Positions 31,221 to 41,985 are shown, numbered from the stretch's first letter. The stretch: DNA of 64,000 bases from Lentisphaeria bacterium (GCA_022009855.1 CP091727.1:2666001-2730000); one strand, 5' to 3'. Made by a program: numbers and translations. Notes: generated from the letters alone by a model not told the origin.

Positions 31221-33182
31221 ATGAAAATTTTCGCAAGTTGCGTTCTTGCCGTACTGGCGCTTTCCGTTTGGAGCATGGATCCGGAACTCCTGAAAATCCG
31301 CGACCGGAACAACGCCGGGGCGATTCAATCGGTCAACGACTCCCGGGTGAGCCGGGAATGGAAGCAGCAGAGGAGTGACGGTTCCTGGCCCGGGATCGAT
31401 TATCGGCATCAGGGATGGGGAGCATGGTATCCAACGAGACATCTGTCGAATCTGTGCCTGTGCGCCGCCGCATATGCCGCGCCGGAATCGAAATTCTTCC
31501 GGAACCGGGAACTGCTGGCGGCCGTTCTGCGCGGGCTCGACTTCTGGGCGGAACGGGATCCTCAGAGTCCGAACTGGTGGTATTCCGAAATCGGCACGCC
31601 GCGGCAGCTGCTCGACACCCTGCTTCTGCTCGGCGACGACCTGCCGCCGGAGTATCCGGAGAAGTTCCGGGCGATTCTCGACCGCTCCCGGCCGGGGATG
31701 ACCGGGCAGAACAAGGTGTGGCTGGCTGGAATTCACCTGCTCAAAGGGGTGTTGTACCAGCGCCCTGAACTGGTCCGGGAGGGGCGGGAACAGATTTTGA
31801 GTGAACTTCGTCTTGCGGCGTCGGGCCGGGAGGGGATCCAGTCGGACTGGAGTTTTCATCAGCACGGAGCGCAGCTGCAGTTCGGCAACTACGGGCTGGC
31901 CTATTTCACGGAAATGGTCCGCTGGCTTTCGGTTCTTTCCGAAAGCGTGTACGCCTTTCCGCCGGACCGGACGGTAGTCTTGCAGAACTACTACCGGAAC
32001 GGGCTACGCTGGGTGCTCTTTGACCGGCAGATGGATTTCAGCGCCTGCGGCCGTCAGAATACGGAACGTCTTCCGTTTCAGAAATACCGGACGTGTGTCA
32101 AGACTGCTGTTCAGCTCCGGCAGGTGACGGGAGAGGGGGCGCTTTCGGAAGAGGCGGAGTTCCGTTTCTCCGGGTGCCGGTACTTCTACGACAGTGATTT
32201 TCTGGTGTTCCGCACGCCGGAGTTCTACTGTTCAGTCAAGATGAGTTCCCGGCGGATCCGGGGCAGTGAGACCGTCAATTCGGAAAATCTGCTCGGGCGC
32301 CTCACCGGGCACGGTGCGACCATGCTGATGAGCCGCCGCGGAGAGCTGGAGGAGATCGGCGCCCTGTGGGACTGGCGGAAGATTCCCGGCGTCACCGCCG
32401 TGCAGGACGATTCTTCCCTCTTCTGCCGGAATCCCGGTTGGGACAACCGGGAGGAGTGGGTCGGCGGCCTCTCGGACGGGGAGGTCGGATTCTGTGCCAT
32501 GGAGTTCGACAACGGCGAACTGACTGCGAAAAAAAGTTACTTTTTTCCCGGCAGCGGCATGGTGTGCGTCGGCAGCGGCATTCGCAGCCGGATCGATGCG
32601 CCGGTGGTCACCGCGGCGGCCCAGTTCCGGGCGTTGGGGGAACTGAAACGCGATCCGTGCTCCGGAACGGTTGCCAACGGTGGTTTCTCCTGGAGAATTC
32701 TCTCTGCGCCGGGGGCGGAAATTCGGACCGGAATCCGCGACGTCACCGGCAACTGGAAACGGGTGACTGCGGCACTCTCCGCCGCGCCGGTTCGCGGGAA
32801 AATCTTTTATCTTTACCTCGATCACGGCCGTCGTCCGCGGAACGGCGGTTACGCCTATGCCGTCACTCCGCTCGGCAAGCCATGGGAACCGGTCCGATTG
32901 AAAACCAGCTCCGACTCCATTCACGCGATCGCATGCCGAGGCGTGGTCATGGCGACATTCTATCGGCCGGGCTGGGCGGAGTTTCCCGACGGCACCCGGC
33001 TGACGGCAGAACAGCCCTGTCTGCTGATGGTGCGCGGCGGCCGGCTGTATGCCGCCGACCCGGGGCGGAAGCTTGAGGCTCTCACGGTGCGGCGCAACTC
33101 CCGGAGTTATCGCATTCCGTTGCCACGGAACCGGTTTGCCGGGAGTACCGTTTCCCTGTCGCTTCCGGCGGGAACCGATTGA
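31221..33182 (+). CDS. Secreted polysaccharide lyase family 8-like enzyme
   Basis: 653 residues, intact. A signal peptide (MKIFASCVLAVLALSVWS) is followed by an (alpha/alpha) toroid and a C-terminal beta region. PL8 marks are visible: NWWYSEIGTPRQLLDTLLLLG (119-139), a TGxN element with Asn164 (TGQNKVW), DWSFHQHGAQ with His213/215 and FGNYG with Tyr224, matching the Asn-His-Tyr catalytic set. PL8 enzymes cleave uronic-acid polymers such as chondroitin, hyaluronan or xanthan by beta-elimination. Substrate choice cannot be read. It starts 11 bases after the LVIVD gene, with GAGGGG upstream, so it is probably in the same transcript. Confidence 0.83.
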   Translation: MKIFASCVLAVLALSVWSMDPELLKIRDRNNAGAIQSVNDSRVSREWKQQRSDGSWPGIDYRHQGWGAWYPTRHLSNLCLCAAAYAAPESKFFRNRELLAAVLRGLDFWAERDPQSPNWWYSEIGTPRQLLDTLLLLGDDLPPEYPEKFRAILDRSRPGMTGQNKVWLAGIHLLKGVLYQRPELVREGREQILSELRLAASGREGIQSDWSFHQHGAQLQFGNYGLAYFTEMVRWLSVLSESVYAFPPDRTVVLQNYYRNGLRWVLFDRQMDFSACGRQNTERLPFQKYRTCVKTAVQLRQVTGEGALSEEAEFRFSGCRYFYDSDFLVFRTPEFYCSVKMSSRRIRGSETVNSENLLGRLTGHGATMLMSRRGELEEIGALWDWRKIPGVTAVQDDSSLFCRNPGWDNREEWVGGLSDGEVGFCAMEFDNGELTAKKSYFFPGSGMVCVGSGIRSRIDAPVVTAAAQFRALGELKRDPCSGTVANGGFSWRILSAPGAEIRTGIRDVTGNWKRVTAALSAAPVRGKIFYLYLDHGRRPRNGGYAYAVTPLGKPWEPVRLKTSSDSIHAIACRGVVMATFYRPGWAEFPDGTRLTAEQPCLLMVRGGRLYAADPGRKLEALTVRRNSRSYRIPLPRNRFAGSTVSLSLPAGTD

Positions 33183-33196
33183 GGCGGCGAAACCGT

Positions 33197-33225
33197 TTGC
33201 AAAACTTTTTCCGAGGTGTTATGTT
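33197..33225 (+). promoter_or_regulatory. Promoter of the isochorismatase-like gene
   Basis: TTGCAA (33197-33202), 17 bases, TATGTT (33220-33225). Confidence 0.6.
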
Positions 33226-33316
33226 ATCTATCCGGAGAAAAGACCTTCGCCCCGTAAACGGGGGGGAGAGGGGCAAATCCCTGACGCAGAGATGAACTTC
33301 AACCAATCGAACAGGA

Positions 33317-33898
33317 ATGATGAATACCAGAGATACCGCACTTCTGATTATCGATATGCAGCGGGATTTTGTGACGGCGGAATCTCCGCTCTGCGTGGCC
33401 GGAGCGGCGGCCACGGTACCGGCCATCGCCGCTCTGCTGGAATACTGCCGACACGACGGCAACATCGCGATTTTTCACGTCATCCGCGAGTACGATCCCT
33501 CCGGAATCGATCTGGAGCGGAGCCGGCTCGAGCAGTTTCAGGGGGTTCCCGGCGCAGTGCGTGGAACTCCCGGGGCGGAGATCGTGCCGGAACTCCGACC
33601 GCTTCCGGGCGAGATGGTGATCGTCAAGCCGCGCTACAGCGCCTTCTTCCACACCAGGCTTGACCTGTGTCTGCGCCGTCTCGGCGTCGACTCGTTGCTG
33701 ATTGCCGGGACGCAGTACCCGAACTGCATCCGGGCGACGGTGACCGATGCGCTTTCTCTGGACTACCGGGTAACGGTTCTTTCGGACTGCTGTAGCGCCC
33801 GGACTCCGGAGATTGCCGAAGCCAATCTGACCGATATGCGCAACCTCGGCGCCCGCTGTGTGACGCTCGCCGCGTGGCGGGCCGGGGCGGACGACTGA
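33317..33898 (+). CDS. Isochorismatase-like cysteine hydrolase
   Basis: 193 residues, intact. The catalytic set of the family is present: Asp13 in LLIIDMQRDF, Lys104 in VKPRYSAFF and Cys137 in TQYPNCIRATVTDA. Members hydrolyse amides or isochorismate (nicotinamidase, N-carbamoyl amidases and others); the substrate is not evident here. No signal peptide. The ATG at 33317 has AGGAA just upstream. It has its own promoter and converges on the second LVIVD gene, whose end lies 30 bases away. Confidence 0.88.
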   Translation: MMNTRDTALLIIDMQRDFVTAESPLCVAGAAATVPAIAALLEYCRHDGNIAIFHVIREYDPSGIDLERSRLEQFQGVPGAVRGTPGAEIVPELRPLPGEMVIVKPRYSAFFHTRLDLCLRRLGVDSLLIAGTQYPNCIRATVTDALSLDYRVTVLSDCCSARTPEIAEANLTDMRNLGARCVTLAAWRAGADD

Positions 33899-33927
33899 CG
33901 AAAACCGCCGTCGGAACAGTCCTCGCC

Positions 33928-35890
33928 TCAGCGGAACCGTTCGACCCAGAGGCCGGTGTGGCCGCCGGGAATCACCATCCTGCCGCGATGGAAGAGCACC
34001 CGGTCCGGCGTCCCGGGCAGCAGACAATAGCACCGTTCCGAAACCCGTTCGGCAACCTCCGGCGCGGGGAAACGGTAGAAGCTGATTTTACCGCTGTGCC
34101 GGTCGGAGAAGGCGATTCCGTCGGTTCCGGCGGTCGGAACGCCCCGGATCGGACCGCCGGCGCAGCAGATGAGTTCCGGCAGAGTCCCGGCCGGGTCCGG
34201 AATCCGGCAGCAGCCGTCCCTCCCATTCATCAGGAAGCCGCCGTTCCAGCAGGTGATTCCTTCGCTCTGGCCGCCGGAACGCTCCTGCCGGTCGTCCCGG
34301 AACAGTTTCGGGCGGGGGCCGGAGAGATCGTACCAGGCGAGGCCGCAGTAGGGGCCAGATCACCGGGACGAGTCCGTTTCGGTCACCTTCCGGGAATGAG
34401 TCGCCGTAAAGCAGTCCGCCGTGGAGATGGTGATAGGCCAGCCGGATTGCGGAGAGGTCGGTCAGATCGAGAATCCGCAGGATGCCGTCCCGGCAGCTGC
34501 AGAGGGCAAACCGATTGTCCGTCGTGAGTCGGCAGAGCTGGAAGATCCGGTTCGGGCGTTTGTATCGCCCCAGCTCCTTTGGCGGGAAGACGGCGAGGTC
34601 GTAGACCGCCACACCGTCCAGCCCCTCCGCGGAATAGAGCTTTCCGTCACGCACCGCCACATCGTAGGAACAGCGGACCGGAAGCGTCCCGACCGGTTTC
34701 ACGTTCTCCCCGTCGAGGTGCCAGATCTGCAGTCCGGCATGGGAACAGGCCGCGTAGAGCGTGTCTCCGTCGAGGGCGAGGCGGCGTACCTGACCGCCGC
34801 ATTCCACCCGGGCAAGGCCGTCGATGGCGGCGGGCGCGCGGCGGCCGGTGAGGAGCGGAACCTTCGAACTCTCCGGCGGGTTCGGTTTGAGGCCGGGGAG
34901 GGAGGTGACCAGCAGGCCGCTTTTCTGGGCGGCGACGTAGAGGACGCCGTCGCCGACGGTGCAGTCTCCGGCGCAGTCCGGCACGGAAATGCGGACCCGG
35001 CCGGTGGCCCGGCCATCCATGCGGATGATGTCGGGCAGCACCATCCGGCCGGTGCAGCGGGGATGGGCCGGATCGGCGAGATCCACCCGGAAGACGCCGT
35101 TGTGGGTGTCGGCGACGAAAGCCTCTGTTCCGGCGAGGCGGACGGTCCAGAAATCGTTGGTTTTGACCTGCAGCAGCGGAAAATTGAGCCGGGCGAGATG
35201 GTGCGGCAGGCGGTTTTCATCGAGGCGGAAAATATCCAGCCCGTGGCCGTTTCCGGCAAGTTCCGTCTCGGAACCGCTCTTCGCATTGAGTCCGGTCGCG
35301 GCGCAGCAGAGATCGCCGTAAACCGCCACGCCGTCGCCGAATCCGCCGAGTTCCGCGGTGGAGAGCTGTTGCGGATTGCTGCGGTCGCGCACGTCGATGA
35401 CGGTGAGGCGCCCGACCCCCCAGTCGCCGACGTAGAGCTGTCCGTCGGAATAAGCGGCGGACTGCGCCTCCGGGGTGCGGATCAGCGAAAGATGGCGGGG
35501 GCGGGCCGGATCGGTCACATCGATGATTTCGACGCCGTAGATCCGCTCGGTGACGAAGACGGTGTTCTCCGCAACGGCAATGCCGGTGGCGAGCTCCACC
35601 GTGTCGAACCGGGAGATGACCCTCGGCCGGGCGGGATCAGCCAGATCGAGGATCCAGAGGCCGAATTCACGGGCGGTGAGGTAGAGCCGGCCATGCGCCG
35701 CAGCAAGCTGGCGGCCGTTGCCGAATCCACTGCGTCTCCAGCAGAGTTTCGGGTGGTCCGGTCGGGAGATGTCGTAGACGCTGAGCCGGTCGCCGCCTGC
35801 GGTGTAGAGATAACTTCCGGAGCGGGCCAGCGCAATGCAGCCGGCCGAACCGGGAACGATGGTGAAAGGAATTTCCGGATACTGTTCCAT
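33928..35890 (-). CDS. LVIVD-repeat beta-propeller protein without signal peptide, frameshifted
   Basis: About 654 residues, starting MEQYPEIPFTIVPGSAGCIAL with no signal peptide. Blades read LSVYDISRPDHPKL, LWILDLADPARPRVI, VEIIDVTDPARPRHL, LTVIDVRDRSNP and VFRVDLADPAHPR. It follows the same order of landmarks as the secreted paralogue at 29160-31209. One extra C in CCCC near 34351 shifts the frame; the corrected text contains GLAWYDLSG, as in the paralogue. No clear ribosome site. It lies 45 bases after a DUF308 membrane protein gene on the same strand. A cytoplasmic partner to the secreted copy is possible; function is unknown. Confidence 0.85.
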
Positions 35891-35935
35891 TGCAGAAATG
35901 CTGTTTCAGGTTGAGATGTGAAAAGACTTTTCGGC

Positions 35936-36502
35936 TCAGCTCCTGGTGAGGGCGCGCAGCCGCAACCCCACGGTGAGAGTGACCAGACCGTAGAAGATCA
36001 GATAAAAGGCGAAGACGTAGTCCACCCAGACGCTCCCGGCCAGCGGAAACATGGTGATGAGGATTCCGCAGATCAGACTGAGAGCGCCGTTGACGGCGGT
36101 CATGATGCGGAAGGAGTTGGCGAATCCCCGCGCCGTCCAGGCGGCGACGAAGAGTTCCGCGCCGTGAAAGATGAACCAGATGCCGAGGATGAGGAGCAGC
36201 TCCAGTACGCCGAGCAGCGGATCCAGGACGAGGAATGCCCCGGCGATCAACAGCACCAGTCCGTAGAGCAGTCGGCCGATGCTGAACCGGCGGCGGAGCA
36301 GAAAGGTGAGAACGAGCTGCTGAATGCCGCAGCCGAGCAGCATGATTCCGAGGGCAAGAGCCAGTGCTATCATTGCCCAGAGCGGATGGAAAAGAAAGAT
36401 CCCGCCGAGTACGATGGAGCAGAGTGCCTGGATCACAATGAAAACCCAGGAATGTCCTCCGAGCAGATTGGTGGAAACGAGCGGTCTGGGGCGTTTGAGC
36501 AT
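35936..36502 (-). CDS. HdeD/DUF308 family membrane protein
   Basis: About 188 residues, intact. Six hydrophobic segments are visible (for example WVFIVIQALCSIVLGGIFLF, LVLLIAGAFLVLDPLLGVL, ALSLICGILITMFPLAG and YVFAFYLIFYGLVTLTVGL), the layout of HdeD-like DUF308 proteins. HdeD helps acid resistance in E. coli; the role elsewhere is unclear. I chose the ATG at 36502, which has GGAGGAA close upstream, over an earlier in-frame ATG. It sits between a coiled-coil/TPR gene and an LVIVD gene on the same strand. Confidence 0.85.
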   Translation of the reverse strand: MLKRPRPLVSTNLLGGHSWVFIVIQALCSIVLGGIFLFHPLWAMIALALALGIMLLGCGIQQLVLTFLLRRRFSIGRLLYGLVLLIAGAFLVLDPLLGVLELLLILGIWFIFHGAELFVAAWTARGFANSFRIMTAVNGALSLICGILITMFPLAGSVWVDYVFAFYLIFYGLVTLTVGLRLRALTRS

Positions 36503-36601
36503 TTCGGTTCCTCCTTCGCGGTTGATTCTCCTGCCGGTATGGAATATACACCGGTTCCTGCGGAAGTGCAAGCTCAATCCGGCGGGGATCGGCCGGCGAC
36601 T

Positions 36602-39448
36602 TCAGCGGAGGCGCCGGAGTGCCGCCGCCGCTCTGCCGGCGTTGACCGAACTTTTCGCCTCCGGCCCGGCGAGCAGGGCGTCGAGTTCGTCGCGGAATTT
36701 CATCGTCTCCGCCCGGTAGGAGAGCGGCTTGTTCCGGTTGTTCCGGAAAAGTTCAGAAGCTCCCTTCTCCGCCGCGGGGAATTCTCCGGAGCGGAAGTGG
36801 GCCATCGCCGCAATCAGACCCCCCTTCCGGGGAGTTCGGATGCATCGCCAGCGTTTCCAGGGCGGCCGGATACTGCCTGAGCTTGTACTGTGCGAAAGCC
36901 AGTGCGGCGGAATAGCGGCGGGATTCCGGTTCCCCGTTCAGCAGTTCGCGGTAGTACCAGGCGGCGCTGGTCCAGTCGTTGTTTTTCTCGGCTTCGCGCG
37001 CGGCGCCGAGCATGAATTCCGCGACGGCGCGCCGTTCGTCGAGCAGTTTCCCCAGCCGGGGTTCGAGTTCCGGATCGGGGGCGGCTCCGAGGTCGCGCGC
37101 CGTCTGGTAGCAGCGGGCGGCATCGGCCTCCCGCGGCGGGGTGCATCCGAGGAGCAGCCGGGCGAGCTCCAGCTGCGGCGCAGGGGCGCGGGGGGCGAGT
37201 TTCGCTGCTTCTCGGAGCCGGGTTTCAGCGGATTTCCACTCCTTTTTTCCTGCGAGCGCGCGTCCGGAGGCGAGGAGCAGCCGGGGGAGCGGGGCGTATG
37301 TTTCAGGAGCCGGTTCAGTTCCTTGAGAGCCTCGTCGTACTGCCGGAGCCCGAGCTGCGCCTCCACTGTGTCAGCGGCGAGTTCCGGATCATCCGGCTTC
37401 GCCCGGCGTGCGGCGGAAAGCAGTGGCAGTGCCTGTTCGAACTCCTCGCGGCGAAGCAGCAGTCTGCCCAGTCGCTCGGAGGCTTCCGGATTTTCCGGTT
37501 CCAGCTCCAGAGCGGTCCGGTAGTTCCAGATGGCGAGTTCGGTACTCTCCTCCGCTTCCGCTTTTTTGCCGGCGGCGATCAGTTCCGCAGGAGTGCCGAC
37601 TCCGACCGGCTTCACCGCGGTTTCCGTCTGCGGGAGAGGCGCGGTTCCCGTGGTTGGACGGGCGGCGAGTTCCGCCCGCAGCTGCCGCACTGTTTCGGTG
37701 AGCTTTCCCAGCTCCTTCTGCCGGACGGCAAGCTGTTCCCGCGCCTTTCCTGAGAGGGCGAGTTCCCGGCGTGCTTCCTCGAGCTGCTGTCTGAGTTTCC
37801 CGGTCTCCGCGGCGTTTTTCCGGGCGGATTCGCTCGCTTTCCGCAGCGCGTCGAAATTGGTGCGGAGCGTCTTGAGCTCCTGTGCCGCCCCGGCGGAGGC
37901 GGCCAGCTCCTTGCGGAGCCGGGCTTCCGCCTCGACCGAACTCTTGAGCTGCTGTTCGAGGCCGACGCCGGCGGCACGGGATTGTTTCAGTTCCGTTTTC
38001 AGCGAATCAAGCTCCTTCTTCATGGTTTCTCCGGCGGTTTCCAGTTCGGAGACACGGCGGCTGGTTGCGGCGTATCGACTTCGAACCTCGGCGAGTTCAT
38101 CGGCAAGTTTTTTCCGGGCGCCGTCCGCGGCAGTGAGGGCGCGGAAGTCCTCGCTGTTGCGGGCCTCCAGCCGTTTTTCCAGCTTGGCGCAGCGTTCGGA
38201 CCAGGTTTGCAGGTCGGTCTCCAGCCGCCGGCTGCGTTCGCGGAGGTTTTTCAGTTCGACCGCGGAGAGTTCGGTACTGGCGCGCTCCTGTTCCGCTTCC
38301 TTGCGGAGCCGGGCGCATTCGGTTTCGAGCCGGACGCGGAGCGCTTCGAGCCGGGTGGCGGTCTCCTGGGTCCGGACCAGTTCCAGCTGGAGTTCGCGCT
38401 GGCGATTCTGGAGCTGAACATTCTGTTCCTGCCCGGCGGCGGCATTTTTCTCCGTCTCCGCTAGGAGTTTGCGCAATTTTCTGCCCTCCTCGAGCAACTG
38501 CGCGTTCAGGGTGACCGAGTCGCCGCCGCTTTTGAGCGCTTCACGGAGCTGCCCGCGCAACTGGGAGAGTTCCTTGTCACGCGAGGCGGCCCGTTCCGTC
38601 GCCTCCTTGAGTTTCTTCTCCGACTGGGCAATCTGGAATTGGAGTGCGCTGCGCTGCGTCACCGCCGTCTCCTGGAAACGGCGCAGTTCGGCAAGCTCCC
38701 GTTCGAGCCGAGTTGCGTCTGCTTCGCGCTGGCGGGCGGCGGCTTCCGCGACTCCCCGGGCGTTGAAGAGCTCCGCCGCATCCTGATCGAGTTTCCGGAT
38801 CCTGGCTTCGGCGACCTGAAGGCGTTTGGCGGCAACTTCGGAGTTGAGTTTCTCCTCGAGGAGCTGCTTGCGCAGTTCCTCTATCCGGCCGTCCGGTTCG
38901 AGCGCCTGCTGTTCGAGTGCCCGATAGCGTTTTTCCAGAAGCGCATATTTCTCCTGCTGGATGCGCTGGTCGCGCAGCAGATTTGCGATTTCCGCCGCGG
39001 CGGTTTTTCCCTGTTCGGCCTGACGGCGAAGCTCTTCCAGTTCCGTCAGCGCCTCAAAAAGTTTCTGCTTGTATCCGGCGGCCTGTTTGCGCAGGCTCTG
39101 AAGTTCGACGAAGTCCGCTCCGGAGGAGGGTTCCCGGGGGGCGGGTGCGGCCGGGCGGTTGCCGATCAGTTTCTTCAGCGCATTCAATTCCCGGTCGCAG
39201 TCGTTGATCCTGCCCTGAATGATGCTCTGGTTCCAGTCCGGCCTCGCCTTCTGCACATCGACGTAGTGACGGCGAGCGGCGTTGAACTGGTCGACCGCGC
39301 CGACGTAGTCGCCCTTGTCGCGGAGCTGGATTCCTTTTTCGAACGTGGTGTAGCCGAGCCGCCAGGCGTCCCACGGGGAAAATTCGGCGGCGGCCAGCGG
39401 AGCGGCCGACAGCAGGACGGTGAGAACAAAATTGAGGAGATGCTTCAT
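36602..39448 (-). CDS. Exported coiled-coil protein with TPR repeats, frameshifted
   Basis: About 948 residues. A signal peptide (MKHLLNFVLTVLLSAAPLAAA) is followed by an N-terminal TPR-like part (GDYVGAVDQFNAARRHY), a very long heptad-rich coiled coil (~100-620; dense Glu, Lys, Arg and Leu), then TPR repeats (AELIAAGKKAEAEESTELAIWNYRTAL, EFEQALPLLSAARRAKPDDPEL, NDWTSAAWYYRELLN, EFPAAEKGASELF). It looks like a periplasmic scaffold. Frame changes lie between about 37290 and 37325 and at the C run near 36823; corrected frames continue the TPRs to the stop at 36602. The start codon overlaps the stop of hflX by four bases, so the two are translationally coupled. Confidence 0.82.
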
Positions 39449-40737
39449 GAGTTCACGTATTCCAGAAATTTATGGCGGAGCCGGGGGGTGATGGTGAACA
39501 CGAGTTCCAGTTCACCACGGTCGTTGTAGTTCTCTTCGTAAACCCGCCCGGCGGCGTGGGCGAGGGCGGCGAGGTCATGCCGCCGGGGCGGCAGCGTGAC
39601 CCGGAGCAGCTGATGATGTTCCGACGCGAGCGAGGCGAGCCGTTCCCGGAGCTGCTCGATCCCTTCTCCCGTGGCGGTCGAGAGGTAGAGCGCGTCGGGA
39701 AAGAGTCCGCGAAGCCGGGCGAAAAGCACCGGATCGGCGTTGCGGTCGACCAGGTCGATCTTGTTGAATACGACCTGGATGTTTTTTTCTTCGGCACCCA
39801 GCTCCTTGAGTACGGCAAGCGTGGTCTCCCACTCCGAATCGATCTGCGGGCTGGAGATGTCTAGCACCAGCAGCAGGAAGTCGGCGAGCACCGCCTCTTC
39901 GAGGGTGGATTTGAACGCTTCAACCAGCGAATGCGGCAATTTGCGGACAAATCCGACCGTGTCGGTCAGCAGAAGTTCCAGATTGTTGTCAAGCGTGATC
40001 CGCCGGGTGGTCGGGTCGAGGGTGGCGAAAAGCTGATCCCTGACCAGCACATCGGCGCCGGAGAGTGCGCGCAGCAGGGAGGACTTCCCGACATTGGTGT
40101 AGCCGACGATCGCTCCGTGGGGAACGGCGTTGCGCTCGCGCGCCTTGCGCTGGGTGGTGCGCTGTTTGCGGACCACTTCGAGTTCTTCGCGGAGCTGCTG
40201 AATGCGGCGGCGGAGCAGCCGGCGGTCGGTTTCGATCTGCGCTTCGCCCTCGCCGCGGGTGGTGGCTCCGCCGCCGTGCTGGCGGGAGAGGTGGGTCCAT
40301 GCCCGGGTGAGCCGGGGCAGGGAGTACTGGGCGCGGGCGAGCGACACCTGCAGAACCGCTTCACGGGTATGGGCGCGTTCGGCAAAGATGTCGAGGATCA
40401 CCTCTTCACGGTCGATGACGCAACAGCGGGCGAGCCGTTCCCAGTTGCGCTGCTGGGAGGGTGAAAGCGGAGTGTCGAAGATGAGGCAGTCGGCCTCGCA
40501 CTCCTGGGCGAGCTGGGCGATCTCCTGCGCCTTGCCGGAGCCGACATAGTACTGCGGCATGACCTGATGGAGTCCGACGATGACCGGTTCAAGCGGAACG
40601 ATGTCCAGATTGCGGACAAGGTCGGCGAGCTCATCGAGGCTTTCGGAAATCTCGGCCTCGGTCTGGCCGGGTTCCCGAATGCCGACGAGCAGAGCTCTCT
40701 CCACTTTTTTTCTGGAATCCTCGGCGAGATCGATCAT
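39445..40737 (-). CDS. hflX: GTPase HflX
   Basis: 430 residues, intact. An N-terminal HflX domain (VGSGKAQEIAQLAQE, FDTPLSPSQQRNWERL), a linker helix (ETDRRLLRRRIQQLREELEVV) and a GTPase domain with G1 GYTNVGKSS (212-220), G3 DTVGF and G4 NKID. HflX splits stalled or inactive 70S ribosomes, mainly under stress. It overlaps the exported coiled-coil/TPR gene by four bases. No specific regulatory site was recognised in the 155 bases upstream. Confidence 0.95.
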   Translation of the reverse strand: MIDLAEDSRKKVERALLVGIREPGQTEAEISESLDELADLVRNLDIVPLEPVIVGLHQVMPQYYVGSGKAQEIAQLAQECEADCLIFDTPLSPSQQRNWERLARCCVIDREEVILDIFAERAHTREAVLQVSLARAQYSLPRLTRAWTHLSRQHGGGATTRGEGEAQIETDRRLLRRRIQQLREELEVVRKQRTTQRKARERNAVPHGAIVGYTNVGKSSLLRALSGADVLVRDQLFATLDPTTRRITLDNNLELLLTDTVGFVRKLPHSLVEAFKSTLEEAVLADFLLLVLDISSPQIDSEWETTLAVLKELGAEEKNIQVVFNKIDLVDRNADPVLFARLRGLFPDALYLSTATGEGIEQLRERLASLASEHHQLLRVTLPPRRHDLAALAHAAGRVYEENYNDRGELELVFTITPRLRHKFLEYVNS

Positions 40738-40892
40738 CTTCGGAATCTGTTTCTTCGAATTGGTTCATTGCGATTCTATACACAATACACCAGCTTTCGA
40801 AGAATTCCAAAAAGGAAGCGGCGTTTTCGGCAAAAAAAGGTGTATTTTACCGGATTTTTCCGCCGCCGGAGCGGAAAAGAGCGGACGGCTTC

Positions 40893-41807
40893 TCACTCAG
40901 GAGCGGATTCCGGACCGGCGGCGAGGTGCCGACGGAGCCGGTCGAGAAAGAGTTCTGCGGCTTTGGAGAAAAGCTGGTGTTTCTTCCAGACGAAATAGAC
41001 ACCGGATTCCACTTTAGGCTCCAGCGGACGGAAGCAGAGATCGCGGTGCCCGGTCATGTCGACCAGCTTATCCAGCGTAATCGCGTAACCGCCCCCTTCC
41101 TCCACCAGGAGGGCGGCATTGTAAATCAGGTTGTATGTGGCGGTTACCTTCAGGTTGCTTCGCTCTGCGCCAAACCAATCGGCATAGGCGTTTTCCTGGG
41201 AAATCCGCCGCATGACCTGCCGCGAACAGATCAACGGCAGACCTTCCAGATCCCGGCGGGTGACCGCCGTTTTGCCGGCCAGCGGGCAGCTCTTCCGCAT
41301 GAGCACACCCCAGACGTCCTGATCCGGCAGCCGGAGCGAGTGATACCTGGTGATGTCCACCGGCTGAATCAGCAGCCCGAAGTCCAGCAGTCCCTTGTCG
41401 AGCCGTTCGGTCACATCCTCGGCGTTGCCGCTGTAGAGGTGGAATCGCAGCCGCGGATGCTCCTGCTGCAACTCCCCGATAATCCGGGCAATCTGCCGCA
41501 TCGCCTCGGTTTCGCCGCCGCCGATGTGAACTTCTCCGGCGGCGGTTTCTCCGAGCGATCCGAACTCCGTCTCCGTCTTGCGGACCATGTCGAGGATCTC
41601 CTCCGCCCGTTTGCGGAGCAGCATTCCTTCCGGAGTCAGCGTCACGGAGTGGCTCCCCCGCACGAAAAGTTTCTGCCCAAGCTCCTCCTCCAGTTCCTGC
41701 AGCTGGCGGGAGAGGGTCGGTTGGGTGACGTGCAGGACCCGGGCTGCTCCGGTCATGCTCCCGGAAACAGCCACGCCGAGGAAATATCGCAATACTCTGA
41801 GTTCCAT
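40893..41807 (-). CDS. LysR family transcriptional regulator
   Basis: 304 residues, intact. The winged helix-turn-helix is at 1-60 (LRYFLGVAVSGSMTGAARVL, TQPTLSRQLQELEEELGQKLF), followed by the effector-binding half with VHIGGGETEAMRQIARII. The start at 41807 has CGGAG upstream. It is divergent from the secreted hydroxyisourate hydrolase gene; the 303-base gap contains a perfect palindrome (41955-41976) placed where LysR regulators bind relative to the hydrolase promoter. That makes control of uraH the best guess, with a purine-breakdown metabolite as possible effector. Confidence 0.93.
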   Translation of the reverse strand: MELRVLRYFLGVAVSGSMTGAARVLHVTQPTLSRQLQELEEELGQKLFVRGSHSVTLTPEGMLLRKRAEEILDMVRKTETEFGSLGETAAGEVHIGGGETEAMRQIARIIGELQQEHPRLRFHLYSGNAEDVTERLDKGLLDFGLLIQPVDITRYHSLRLPDQDVWGVLMRKSCPLAGKTAVTRRDLEGLPLICSRQVMRRISQENAYADWFGAERSNLKVTATYNLIYNAALLVEEGGGYAITLDKLVDMTGHRDLCFRPLEPKVESGVYFVWKKHQLFSKAAELFLDRLRRHLAAGPESAPE

Positions 41808-41954
41808 TTTTTCTCCGCGGGCTCCAGCCCCAGTTCCGCCGCAGGTCGCTGCGGCGCCGGCTTTGATCCTTCCCCCTTACTATACCCCGCCGCCTGCCGA
41901 TTGCAAGTTCCGGACTCCGCACCGTACATTGGTTAAGGGGAACCGGAAACTTTA

Positions 41955-41976
41955 GATAAAAATGATAATTTTTATC
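41955..41976. promoter_or_regulatory. Palindromic LysR-type binding site
   Basis: GATAAAAAT (41955-41963), GATA, ATTTTTATC (41968-41976). It is centred about 55 bases upstream of the predicted uraH transcript start. The gap 41808-42110 holds this site and the uraH promoter, and no other gene is seen in it. Confidence 0.6.
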
Positions 41977-41985
41977 AAATCCGGG

